From the NCBI GenBank assembly GCA_029245665.1, contig JAQWOW010000095.1:1-18885 (forward strand): 18,885 nucleotides of DNA, read 5' to 3'. Source of the DNA: Polaribacter sp. (GTDB lineage: Bacteria > Bacteroidota > Bacteroidia > Flavobacteriales > Flavobacteriaceae). A program made the translations under genes and the position numbers. This document shows positions 1 to 10,508 of this stretch, piece after piece. Numbering within the stretch: the stretch's first letter is position 1; the number at the start of each line of letters is the position of its first letter. Below the pieces are notes generated by a model. That model did not search any database. It worked only from the letters and a program-made list of their open reading frames with translations, and was not told the DNA's origin.

Positions 1-235
1 AGAATTGTCACCAAAGTGGAAAATGGGGTATTCATCTGGTTATGACGTCAAAGGAGGTGCGTTTACATTTTCAAGATTCAATTTTTCTAGAGATTTAGAT
101 AGTTGGCAATTTAATTTTAATTGGGTCCCTTTTGGTACAAATTCCTCTTACACCTTCTTTATCGGAATTAAATCATCTATTTTATCAGATTTAAAATGGG
201 ACAAAAACAAACCACCAGACCGAAGATTATTCTAA
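1..235 (+). CDS. C-terminal fragment of LptD-type LPS assembly outer-membrane protein
   Basis: Only the last 77 or so codons are in the window; the frame is open at the left edge, so there is no true start here (the TTG at 5 is internal). The fragment is rich in alternating aromatic and polar residues (FTFSRFNFSRDL, WQFNFNWVPFG, YTFFIGIKSS), as in the last beta strands of an outer-membrane barrel, and ends in a soluble basic tail (KWDKNKPPDRRLF). It resembles the C-terminus of the large LptD/OstA-like protein that inserts lipopolysaccharide into the outer leaflet. I also recall that ridA often follows that gene in flavobacteria, as it does here after 23 nt. The barrel character is read from sequence; the LptD name rests on recalled similarity and gene order. 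Another outer-membrane barrel protein is possible. Confidence 0.65.
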   Translation, partial: ELSPKWKMGYSSGYDVKGGAFTFSRFNFSRDLDSWQFNFNWVPFGTNSSYTFFIGIKSSILSDLKWDKNKPPDRRLF

Positions 236-258
236 TAATTAAGAATTGAATTAATAGT

Positions 259-639
259 ATGAAAAAAATCATAACAACTACCAAAGCCCCGTCACCAATA
301 GGTCCTTATAATCAGGCAGTATTGAGTGGAAATATACTGTACACTTCAGGACAAATTGCTGCCAACCCTAAAACAGGGGAAATTGTTTTATCTTCAATCT
401 TAGAAGAAACAAAACAAGTAATGGAAAATCTGAAAGAAGTCTTAGCTGCAGCAGAAATGACATTTGAAAACGTGGTTAAAACATCTATATTTATCTCTGA
501 TATGAATAATTTTGAGGAGATAAATACTGTATATGCGAAATATTTTAATGATGAAACGGCACCTGCAAGAGAAACAGTAGAAGTGGCAAACCTTCCTAAA
601 TTTGTAAATGTGGAAATTAGTGCTATTGCCATTAAATAA
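259..639 (+). CDS. ridA: RidA family 2-iminobutanoate/2-iminopropanoate deaminase
   Basis: RidA/YjgF/UK114 proteins are cytosolic trimers that hydrolyse reactive enamine/imine products of PLP enzymes, such as 2-aminoacrylate, and so protect PLP enzymes from damage. The 126-residue length is standard. The start PSPIGPYNQA (11-20), Y17, S30, the R of APARETVEVA (R104) and E119 match the ligand-pocket residues of active RidA, so this should be a true deaminase and not one of the inactive paralogues. The start is an ATG followed by the usual MKKIITT. It lies 23 nt after the LptD-like gene with no promoter visible between them, so it is probably the last gene of that transcript. A strong hairpin follows at 661-697. 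Confidence 0.93.
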   Translation: MKKIITTTKAPSPIGPYNQAVLSGNILYTSGQIAANPKTGEIVLSSILEETKQVMENLKEVLAAAEMTFENVVKTSIFISDMNNFEEINTVYAKYFNDETAPARETVEVANLPKFVNVEISAIAIK

Positions 640-660
640 CTCTACCTATTACTGATTATA

Positions 661-697
661 AAAAAACTGATAGTTAAATAACTATCAGGTTTTTTAT
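661..697. terminator. Bidirectional intrinsic terminator between ridA and gapA
   Basis: A perfect 9-bp stem (CTGATAGTT at 667-675 with AACTATCAG at 680-688) closes a 4-nt AAAT loop. It is flanked by six A on the left and seven T on the right. Read from either strand the stem is followed by a U tract, so it can stop both ridA (plus) and gapA (minus), which converge here. Confidence 0.88.
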
Positions 698-714
698 ATT
701 TTTTTGCTTAGTGG

Positions 715-2729
<2,015 letters not shown>

Positions 2730-3010
2730 ATATCTAAGTGTAAAATTAATGCTTTAAAACCGTTTAAAATAATAAAACTACGAAATCGTTTTAGGCTAAT
2801 TCATGCAATTATAGCTATAGAAATTGGAGTTTTATTTTATCAAATTTAATGCAACATTATAATCAATTTACAAGAATAATAATTATTACGAATCTATCAA
2901 TTATAAAATGAGAATAGTAATATTTCTAGTAATAAATTCTATCAAAGTTAAAATTGTTATTTTTAAAATACAAGGTGGGTATTTTTAGAGTCAGTATTGA
3001 AAAGGGTGTG
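2730..3010. other. Intergenic region between tamB 3' end and pfkA 5' end
   Basis: These 281 bases separate two minus-strand genes. No credible small gene is present, and I see no strong stem with a T tract that would end tamB transcription. The region holds the putative pfkA promoter (2841-2873) and, in the presumed leader, a perfect 10-bp palindrome TATAGCTATA at 2810-2819. The rest is plain AT-rich sequence. Confidence 0.6.
2841..2873 (-). promoter_or_regulatory. Putative promoter of pfkA-gapA
   Basis: On the minus strand TTG (2873-2871) is followed after 22 nt by TAAATTTG (2848-2841), an exact match to the Bacteroidetes TANNTTTG -7 box with an acceptable spacer. Transcription would begin near 2834. 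AT richness makes chance matches likely, so this is a candidate only. Confidence 0.45.
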
Positions 3011-6000
3011 CTATTTTTTTTTAACTATTTTTTTTAAAAGGCCAGATAGGGTGTTAAAATTAACTTGGTAAGACAAACCCACTCCTTGGGTATACCCTTC
3101 CTCTTCTGTAGAATATTGAATTTCATTTTGTCTATTGAAAATAACACCTCTAAAATTTCCTTCTTTGTTTAATAAAACTTCTACTTTCACTTCACCAACC
3201 ACACTGGATTGAGTTTGAGCACCAATTGGAACTCCAACCTTTCCATTGATAATAACTTTGTCACCTAATTGTGTACTTACAGAAACATCAACTTGATTGT
3301 CTGTATTTAGTCTGTCTATATCATTTCCATTATTTCCTTGTTGATAGTCTAAACCTAATTGAAATTTATCATCAGGGGTACTCAATAAATTAGAAAAAGC
3401 TGCAGCTACTGCGCTAGTAGCAGTACTTGAAATAGTAGCACCTACATTAAAATCTAATTTATCCGGATTTACAAAATTACTAAAAGCAAGTAATGAAATA
3501 AATTGTGTAGTTTTTTCATTTATATTGTTATCATTTAAAACAAACTCTAATTCACTTGCAATAGTTGGATCTACATTTGTTAATTGTATGTCTAAATCTT
3601 GTTTTGAACTGAACAAACCTCCAGTAATTCTTGTTACTAAATCTACTTCAATTTTTCTATTAGAATTAAAATTTTGTAGCAAAACTCCAGGATTTGCTTT
3701 GGCCTTGTATATTGCTGTAACATCTAAATTTGCTTCGGATGGATTTCCATTCCATGAAACTGCTCCTCCGTTTTGAATTAAAAAAGGTTTATTTACAATT
3801 CCCCCGTATTTAAAATCATAAACTCCATTATTTATGATATAATCTCCAAACATATTAAACTTACCTCGAGTATTTATTTCTATCCTAAGGTTTCCAGACC
3901 CATTTCCAGTTAATTGACTTCCATTCACCTCATCTATTACTACTTGGGCGGTAGCATCTTTAGTCACCTCTAAATCGATATCAAGCGAGAGCCCTTTGAC
4001 AGCCTCTAAAGCCACTTCTTTTTGTTTTTCTAAATACTTAGTATCTTTTGAATTAAAATGAATTAATCGATAGCTATCTGCCGTTTCAACATCTTTAAGT
4101 GGTAGTACAAAATTGGTTCCTGACATTGTTTTTGCATTAACATCTATTGTTAATTGATCTGTTAATCCTGTAAAATTTGCTATTCCATCAATAAAAGCAG
4201 AACCGTAATACAACGCTTCCTCAGAATCTTTGGTATCTAAAACTAATAAATTATCACTTTTTATTTGCATTTCTAAAACCCATTGATTAAAGTTTTTATG
4301 AGAAATACTTCCTTTTAAAATACCCTTGGTTTTGTATTTTGTGTCTAGCAAAGAAAATCCTTTAAAAATAAAAGACTGATCCTTTAATGTTATTTGTGGA
4401 TCCTCTTCAAAATTATAATCTATGTTTAAATATGGAAATTTCAATCCTGCGTTTTTTAGAGAAAGAGATCCAATCATTTCTGGATTTCCTAAAAATCCTT
4501 TTAGAGAAAAATCACCAGAAACCGCGCCTCTTATTGACGATAGCACATCTTTTCCTAAAGGACTAAAAGCATCTAAACCAAACTCTTCTAGGGTTACATC
4601 TAAATCTATCAAAGGTCTTTTATTTGAAAAATCTAAAGCACCTGAAGCCATGATACTTTTGGCTTTTTTATTGTTTATAGACAAATCAACTTTGTACTTA
4701 TCATAAGAATTATCTCCTTTGATATTTAAAAATAAATCACCTTGCTTAAAATTATTTACCTCAAAATCTTTGATTGATAAAAAAGCTTCTGGATTGTACA
4801 ATCCTTCTCTTTGATTAATATCTATATTACCAGAAAGTGTCCCTTTTAGAGCCAAACTATCTAACACAGGTAAAAAACTTTGTAATTTTAACTTCGTAAA
4901 ATCTACGGAAATATTTTTATCCGTTTCTCCTTTTAATGTTCCCGAAAAGGCTACTTTTTGCTCACCAGAAACTAATTTAAATTGACTAAAACTGAACTCA
5001 TTTTCTTTTAAATCGAAGGTAACTTTATCTGTATCTGACGTATTTGGATTTATGTCCCAAACATTGTCTTTAAATTTAAATGAAGATTTCTCAAAACCAA
5101 CCACAGATTTTCCATCTGAATTAAAGGTGTAGAAAAAATCAAGATTAAAATTTTCATTTTTTTTATTTCCACCAATAAAAACAGATTTAAAGTACAAGGT
5201 ATCCCTCTGATTTAAACTCAATAAGTTAAGTTTCGAAATAGAATAGTAATCTGTGTTAAACTCTGACGCTGTTAGATGAGAATTGTAAAGCGGATTCTGA
5301 TTATCTGTTCTCAATAAGACGTCTTTTATTTCATTATTTTGAACCTCTATTTTGGGAGAGGAAAATGTCACTTTTAATTGATTTTTATCAGCCTTTATTT
5401 TACCTTTAATCTTGGTATTGTCATCAATAGAAATGTCAGGAAAAAAAACAGTAACGATTTGATTGTAAATTGTAAAATTAAAATCCAAATACTGATTAGG
5501 TTCTACTGCATAGGGAACATAGTTGGTATACATACTACCCAAAGCATTTTGTGCAACTGAAAATAGTTCAGAAAAATTAAAGTTTCCGGAAAGAGATCCA
5601 TTAGCGATATCCTCTGATACTAATGCTATTTTTTTTGTACTGTCTTTTAATGATGAACTTATATTAAATTCTTTAAAATTAAACTCTTCATCCTGATTTG
5701 TGTATAAAATATTTTTAAAAACTGCGTTTCCAATAATATCATCAAATGTATTTCCTTCGATATCAATTTTTATATTTCCTTTTAAAACAGAAATGCTATC
5801 TCTTGTAAAAAGATTCGTTGCTTTTAAATCTAAATACTGTATTTCAGCGTCAAAATCGAACTTATTTGTATCTAAAGACAAATCTGCTAAACCCTTAAAT
5901 TTCATGTTAAAGTTCTCATCATCAATTTTTAAATCACCATCAAACTTATTATTTTGATATTGACCATTTACATCAATATTTTTATAAGAGTAATTGTTAA

Positions 6001-7354
6001 AATTGAGTTCAGAAATATTCCCTAAGAATGAAGTATTGATATTTTCTATTTTAAAACCACTTCCCTTCACATCTCCTTTTAAAGATATTTCTCCAAATAG
6101 AGGGTTGCTGAGAAATCTTCCAATATTAAAATTACTTAAGGAAACCTCTCCATCGTAAATTGAAGTATCTATATTATCTATATTGTAAATTTGTAAATCT
6201 GAAAAAACATTCCCAATTTGTGTTTTTAAATCTAAAATAGCATCTATTTTTTGGGGCATAAGATTCAATTTTCCTTTTATTGTGAATTTTCCTAATTCCC
6301 TAAATTCTTTAGGCAATACCCTTCCCAAAACATTTGGTAAAATCTTTTTTAATTCATTATAGGTGGCAGATAAATTTTTAAAATCACCTTTGAAGACAAA
6401 ACCTCTTTGAAAATTTACTGCATTTACAAAATCTAAATCTCCAACTATATTTATGCCATACTGAGAAGTTAACCTGAATTTATCTAGAGAAAAATCATTT
6501 AGCTTTCCTAATAAATTTCCAGAAAACCGTACGACATCATCTCCTCCTAATTCACTGTAGTATTTTTTTAAATCTGGAATTGCAACCTTGCTATTATCAA
6601 AGATTGCATTGATATTTACTTTGTCATTAAAAGTTGCTAAATCTCCTTTTTTGTAAGTAAAGTCTATAGAAGCTCTAATTTCTGATTTTCTTGTTTTTAA
6701 TATTGTATTCTGAAAGTGCATAGCAGTTTTAGAATAAGTAAAATCTGTTGTCAAACTAGTAACCTCTAAATCTTTGTTATCTGTAAAATACAAACCTCTA
6801 ATTTTTGAAGAAAAATCAGGACCATGAATAAGAAGGTCTTGTAAATTCCCTCCTCCATTTTGAGCGGAAAAAGAAATTGGAATTTTATTATTTTGGTTTA
6901 TCAGTGTGTAATTAAAATCATTTAAATACACATCAGAAGATTTTAATATAAATGGATTCGATAGAGAGTCTTTTGGAATACCGTCATCAAAAGAGTCTAT
7001 AAAAACAGTCATATTATCATCAGTCTCTCCTAAATAGGTTTTCATGTTAACAAAAACACCTTCTAGAAAAACACTCCCTAAATTAACTTCACTTTTAATA
7101 ATTTTTTTAGCATTAAAGACAGAGGTACTTAATTTATGAACAAAAATTAAAGTATCTTGGTGATGATCTCTAATTTTAACACCTTCTAACTGTACCTTAC
7201 CCAACAGAGATAAATCTATTTTTTTTATAGAAATACTCGTATTAAACTCATTATTTAGTCTTTTTGTAGCATAATTTCCGAGTTTTGTTTGTGTATAAGG
7301 AATAGAAAGTACAACACTAACCAATAGCAGTAGGAGTATAAAGCACCCAAACAA
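3011..7354 (-). CDS. tamB: TamB-family translocation and assembly module protein
   Basis: TamB is a very large inner-membrane-anchored periplasmic protein that spans towards the outer membrane. It works with an Omp85 partner (TamA, or the lipoprotein variant TamL in Bacteroidetes) in outer-membrane protein assembly, and related AsmA-like proteins carry lipid. About 1447 residues are encoded. A hydrophobic anchor (about residues 3-18) is followed by SIPYTQTKLGNYATKRLN, a typical AsmA/TamB opening. A very long stretch of short beta repeats follows. The DUF490 domain fills the last 300 or so residues, with GDYIINNGVYDFKYGGIV near 1165 as its hallmark. The start shown is TTG, the only standard start codon between the upstream in-frame stop (7397-7399) and the anchor. 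It leaves out a basic segment (KKVRNKILK) encoded in frame just upstream, so the true start may be non-canonical. The gene is divergent from tsaD. Confidence 0.88.
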   Translation of the reverse strand: MFGCFILLLLLVSVVLSIPYTQTKLGNYATKRLNNEFNTSISIKKIDLSLLGKVQLEGVKIRDHHQDTLIFVHKLSTSVFNAKKIIKSEVNLGSVFLEGVFVNMKTYLGETDDNMTVFIDSFDDGIPKDSLSNPFILKSSDVYLNDFNYTLINQNNKIPISFSAQNGGGNLQDLLIHGPDFSSKIRGLYFTDNKDLEVTSLTTDFTYSKTAMHFQNTILKTRKSEIRASIDFTYKKGDLATFNDKVNINAIFDNSKVAIPDLKKYYSELGGDDVVRFSGNLLGKLNDFSLDKFRLTSQYGINIVGDLDFVNAVNFQRGFVFKGDFKNLSATYNELKKILPNVLGRVLPKEFRELGKFTIKGKLNLMPQKIDAILDLKTQIGNVFSDLQIYNIDNIDTSIYDGEVSLSNFNIGRFLSNPLFGEISLKGDVKGSGFKIENINTSFLGNISELNFNNYSYKNIDVNGQYQNNKFDGDLKIDDENFNMKFKGLADLSLDTNKFDFDAEIQYLDLKATNLFTRDSISVLKGNIKIDIEGNTFDDIIGNAVFKNILYTNQDEEFNFKEFNISSSLKDSTKKIALVSEDIANGSLSGNFNFSELFSVAQNALGSMYTNYVPYAVEPNQYLDFNFTIYNQIVTVFFPDISIDDNTKIKGKIKADKNQLKVTFSSPKIEVQNNEIKDVLLRTDNQNPLYNSHLTASEFNTDYYSISKLNLLSLNQRDTLYFKSVFIGGNKKNENFNLDFFYTFNSDGKSVVGFEKSSFKFKDNVWDINPNTSDTDKVTFDLKENEFSFSQFKLVSGEQKVAFSGTLKGETDKNISVDFTKLKLQSFLPVLDSLALKGTLSGNIDINQREGLYNPEAFLSIKDFEVNNFKQGDLFLNIKGDNSYDKYKVDLSINNKKAKSIMASGALDFSNKRPLIDLDVTLEEFGLDAFSPLGKDVLSSIRGAVSGDFSLKGFLGNPEMIGSLSLKNAGLKFPYLNIDYNFEEDPQITLKDQSFIFKGFSLLDTKYKTKGILKGSISHKNFNQWVLEMQIKSDNLLVLDTKDSEEALYYGSAFIDGIANFTGLTDQLTIDVNAKTMSGTNFVLPLKDVETADSYRLIHFNSKDTKYLEKQKEVALEAVKGLSLDIDLEVTKDATAQVVIDEVNGSQLTGNGSGNLRIEINTRGKFNMFGDYIINNGVYDFKYGGIVNKPFLIQNGGAVSWNGNPSEANLDVTAIYKAKANPGVLLQNFNSNRKIEVDLVTRITGGLFSSKQDLDIQLTNVDPTIASELEFVLNDNNINEKTTQFISLLAFSNFVNPDKLDFNVGATISSTATSAVAAAFSNLLSTPDDKFQLGLDYQQGNNGNDIDRLNTDNQVDVSVSTQLGDKVIINGKVGVPIGAQTQSSVVGEVKVEVLLNKEGNFRGVIFNRQNEIQYSTEEEGYTQGVGLSYQVNFNTLSGLLKKIVKKK

Positions 7355-7458
7355 TTTTAGTATTTTATTTCGAACTTTTTTGATAACTATTTCTATTTAA
7401 TATGAATCTAACTGTTAGATATCTGACAAAATAACTGTCAATCAACACAAAGAACGTG

Positions 7459-7466
7459 CAAATTTA
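7459..7466 (-). promoter_or_regulatory. Possible -7 box for tamB
   Basis: TAAATTTG on the minus strand fits the TANNTTTG box and would start transcription near 7452, about 55-100 nt before the candidate tamB starts. No TTG lies at the expected upstream distance, so support is weak. Confidence 0.3.
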
Positions 7467-7519
7467 ACAAAGAATTAAATTTCTATTCTTAAAAAAGGAA
7501 GACAACATAAAATTATCCT

Positions 7520-7527
7520 TAATTTCG
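7520..7527 (+). promoter_or_regulatory. Possible weak -7 box for tsaD
   Basis: TAATTTCG, followed by CATCG, lies 19 nt before the tsaD ATG. It differs at one position from TANNTTTG, and no TTG is found 17-23 nt upstream. The position is typical for flavobacterial genes, but the match is imperfect. Confidence 0.25.
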
Positions 7528-7546
7528 CATCGAATTATTATCTTAT

Positions 7547-8572
7547 ATGGGAAAACCTGTTTACATATTAGGAATAGAATCTTCTTGCGATGATACAAGT
7601 GCTTCGGTAATTTGCAACGCAAAAGTGTTAAGTAATATTGTAGCAAATCAAGAGATACACTCTAAATACGGTGGAGTTGTTCCAGAATTAGCCTCTAGAG
7701 CCCACCAACAAAACATTGTTCCTGTTATACATCAAGCAATTGAAAAAGCAAATATCTCCAAAGAAGATTTGTCTGCGGTAGCTTTTACTCGGGGCCCTGG
7801 ATTAATGGGGTCTTTATTGGTAGGGACATCTTTTGCAAAGTCCTTAGCTTTGGGTTTGCAAATTCCATTGATAGATGTAAACCACATGCAAGCACATATT
7901 CTATCTCATTTTATTGAAGAAAGTTCAACTAAAATACCTCCTTTTCCTTTCATATGCCTTACAATTAGTGGAGGGCACACTCAAATTGTGAAAATTACAA
8001 ATCATTTTGAAATGGAAGTTTTAGGAGAAACAATTGATGATGCTGTTGGAGAAGCTTTTGATAAGTCTGCTAAAATTTTAGGGTTGCCTTATCCTGGTGG
8101 ACCAATGATAGACAAATATGCAAAATTAGGAAATCCCAAAGCATTTAAATTTACCAAACCAAAAGTAGGAGATTTAGATTTTAGTTTTAGTGGTTTAAAA
8201 ACAGGAATTCTCTATTTTATTGAGAAAAATCAACGAATCAATTCGAATTTTATTAAGGAAAACTTACATGATATTTGCGCTTCAATTCAACATACGATTG
8301 TAGAAATATTGATGGATAAGTTAAAAAATGCTGTAAAATATTCAGGTATAAAACAGATCGCAATAGCTGGAGGTGTTTCAGCAAATTCAGAAATTAGAAA
8401 TCGATTACATCTCGCTGAAAAACAATTTGGATGGACAACTTATATCCCAAAATTTGAATACACCACAGATAATGCTGCAATGATTGCTATTACTGGATAC
8501 TTAAAATATTTAAAGAATGAGTATGCTGATGTTTCTGTAACTGCAAAAGCACGTCTAAAAGTTACACAATAA
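7547..8572 (+). CDS. tsaD: tRNA threonylcarbamoyladenosine transferase TsaD
   Basis: TsaD transfers the threonylcarbamoyl group from threonylcarbamoyl-AMP (made by TsaC) to A37 of ANN-decoding tRNAs, in complex with TsaB and TsaE. It is an essential cytosolic enzyme. At 341 residues it has normal length. Motifs in order are the ASKHA nucleotide motif GIESSCDDTSAS (9-20), KYGGVVPELASRAH (40-53), the metal-binding histidines H113 and H117 in VNHMQAHIL, SGGHTQIV (141-148), the glycine motif AGGVSAN (274-280) and D308 in TTDNAAM, the third metal ligand. The start ATG agrees with the family N-terminus (MGKPVYILGIESSCDDTS). It is divergent from tamB and followed after 4 nt by the LtaS-like gene, so the two are co-transcribed. 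Confidence 0.97.
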   Translation: MGKPVYILGIESSCDDTSASVICNAKVLSNIVANQEIHSKYGGVVPELASRAHQQNIVPVIHQAIEKANISKEDLSAVAFTRGPGLMGSLLVGTSFAKSLALGLQIPLIDVNHMQAHILSHFIEESSTKIPPFPFICLTISGGHTQIVKITNHFEMEVLGETIDDAVGEAFDKSAKILGLPYPGGPMIDKYAKLGNPKAFKFTKPKVGDLDFSFSGLKTGILYFIEKNQRINSNFIKENLHDICASIQHTIVEILMDKLKNAVKYSGIKQIAIAGGVSANSEIRNRLHLAEKQFGWTTYIPKFEYTTDNAAMIAITGYLKYLKNEYADVSVTAKARLKVTQ

Positions 8573-8576
8573 AACC

Positions 8577-10433
8577 ATGAGGACTTTTAAAAACCGACTT
8601 ATATTCAATAGTAGCTATTTTCTTTTATGGATTGGATATTTTACTTTTGCACGGCTATTTTTTTTACTTTTTTATATTGACAAAACAAAAGAAATTGGAT
8701 TCTTAACTGCTTTAAAAACTTTTATCTACGGTATCCAATTAGATATATCCTTTGCTGCATACTTGTGTTTTTTACCATTTTTACTGATGATCTTTTCGGT
8801 ATTTGTAAGCTCAAAAAAAATAGGAATCATCATAAAATGGTATTCTGCAATTCTCATTATCTTTTTAAGTATACTTTTAATAATTGACGCAAGTTTGTAT
8901 CAATCGTGGGGAACTCGTTTAGATACAGCAATACTTAAATACTTAAATACTCCAAAATTAATGATAGCCTCTGTTTCTTCATTTCAAATGGTTTCAGGTA
9001 TTATTTTTTGGGTCTTGATTTCTACACTTTTTATCAAGCTGTTTAACAAAAATACAACCAAAGTAATTGAAAAAATTGAAAAAGCTTTTTGGATGCAATC
9101 TATTGTTTTTCTTTTAATAACAGCTTCCTTAATAATTCCTATTAGAGGTGGTTTACAAACGATACCTGTAAATCAAAGTAATGTATATTTTTCTAATAAA
9201 ATGTATGCAAACCATGCATCTATCAATTATATGTGGAACTTTTTTAACGCGCTTACACACAAATCTGATGCCAATAACCCCTATGATTTTTTTGACGATA
9301 CTACTGCTGAAAATACGATTAACAAAACAAGAAAACAACTACTAACTAAAAATACAGATAGCATTTTAAACACCACAAAACCAAATGTAATCTTAATTAT
9401 TTGGGAAAGTTTAACCGCTAAGGTTGTAGGATCTCTAGGAGGAGAGCCAACTGTAACCAAGAATCTAAATAAATTATCTAAAGAAGGTATTCTGTTTACA
9501 AATTTCTATGCAAATGGAGATAGAACTGATAAAGGAATTCCAGCCATTTTAAGCGGTTATTATCCTCAACCTACAAAGAGCATTATGAAAATGCCAAACA
9601 AAACAAGAAGTATACCAATGTTGCCAAAAGAAATGAGAGCCATAGGATATAAAACATCATTTTATTATGGAGGAGATTTGAACTTTGGCAATATGAATAC
9701 CTATCTGAGAAATGCTCAAATATCTGAAATTATAGACGGAAGTGTATTTGATAAAAAAGATTGGAACTCTAAATGGGGTGCTTTTGATGATGTTTTTATG
9801 AATCGTTTTGCTAAAGATTTATCAAAAAAACAAACCGAACCATTCTTCAAAATTGCATTAACTTCAACAAGTCATGAGCCATTTGAACTCAATAGTACTT
9901 ATAAGTTTGGGCAAGATTCTCATGACAACTTATTTAGAAGTGCACATGCATACACAGACAAAGTAATTGGTCATTTCATCAATTTTGCAAAGAAACAAGA
10001 CTGGTACAAAAATACACTAATTGTTATAATGTCGGATCATGGACACAGGTCTCCAAAACACAAAGGGGCATATAACTCTCCTAAAAAGTTTAAAATACCC
10101 ATGCTTTGGTTAGGTGGAGCATTGAATAAAAAAGGAATAGAAATAGACAATATAGCAAGTCAGGTTGACTTTTCTTTCACTTTATTAGATTTATTAAATG
10201 GAAATAATTCTGAATTTAAATTTAGTAAAAACCTTTTTAATACTTCAGAGAATCAATATGCACATTATATATTTAACAAAGGGTTTGGTACAATTTCCAA
10301 AAATGGATTCTATTTATTTGATTACATAGGTAAAAAATCAATTGTTCAGTATGGAAAGGATTTCAGCAAGTTAGATTCTTTAGGAAAAGCGATTACTCAA
10401 AACTCTTTTCAAGATTTTTTAGATAGAAAATAG
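8577..10433 (+). CDS. LtaS-like sulfatase-fold membrane phosphotransferase
   Basis: The 618-residue protein has five likely membrane segments (about 13-34, 53-78, 84-104, 128-155, 172-190), then an extracytoplasmic alkaline phosphatase/sulfatase-fold domain from about 268 to the end. This is the layout of lipoteichoic acid synthase and of OpgB and phosphoethanolamine transferases. Expected catalytic residues are E277 (IIWESLT), the nucleophile T317 (GDRTDKGIPAILSG), H433 (STSHEPF) and D487/H488 (MSDHGHR). The Thr nucleophile, instead of a sulfatase Cys/Ser with its CxPxR motif, indicates phosphotransfer. A Gram-negative cell makes no LTA, so the product is more likely a phosphoglycerol or phosphoethanolamine substituent on an envelope glycan or lipid; the donor and acceptor cannot be told from sequence. 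It starts 4 nt after tsaD, so expression is coupled to that gene. Confidence 0.85.
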   Translation: MRTFKNRLIFNSSYFLLWIGYFTFARLFFLLFYIDKTKEIGFLTALKTFIYGIQLDISFAAYLCFLPFLLMIFSVFVSSKKIGIIIKWYSAILIIFLSILLIIDASLYQSWGTRLDTAILKYLNTPKLMIASVSSFQMVSGIIFWVLISTLFIKLFNKNTTKVIEKIEKAFWMQSIVFLLITASLIIPIRGGLQTIPVNQSNVYFSNKMYANHASINYMWNFFNALTHKSDANNPYDFFDDTTAENTINKTRKQLLTKNTDSILNTTKPNVILIIWESLTAKVVGSLGGEPTVTKNLNKLSKEGILFTNFYANGDRTDKGIPAILSGYYPQPTKSIMKMPNKTRSIPMLPKEMRAIGYKTSFYYGGDLNFGNMNTYLRNAQISEIIDGSVFDKKDWNSKWGAFDDVFMNRFAKDLSKKQTEPFFKIALTSTSHEPFELNSTYKFGQDSHDNLFRSAHAYTDKVIGHFINFAKKQDWYKNTLIVIMSDHGHRSPKHKGAYNSPKKFKIPMLWLGGALNKKGIEIDNIASQVDFSFTLLDLLNGNNSEFKFSKNLFNTSENQYAHYIFNKGFGTISKNGFYLFDYIGKKSIVQYGKDFSKLDSLGKAITQNSFQDFLDRK

Positions 10434-10480
10434 TGTTCTGTAGTTTTTAAATTTTCTATCACTAAAAAAAACATTTTTTC
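10422..10480. terminator. Hairpin between convergent genes, possible terminator
   Basis: GATAGAAAAT (10422-10431) pairs perfectly with ATTTTCTATC (10451-10460) across a 19-nt loop, and flanking T and A runs could lengthen the stem. On the plus strand six T (10474-10479) follow a short distance later. The left arm overlaps the last codons and the stop of the LtaS-like gene. The long loop and displaced U tract make it a weak terminator candidate. Confidence 0.35.
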
Positions 10481-10508
10481 AAACAAATAAATTAAAACCA
10501 GTAAATAT

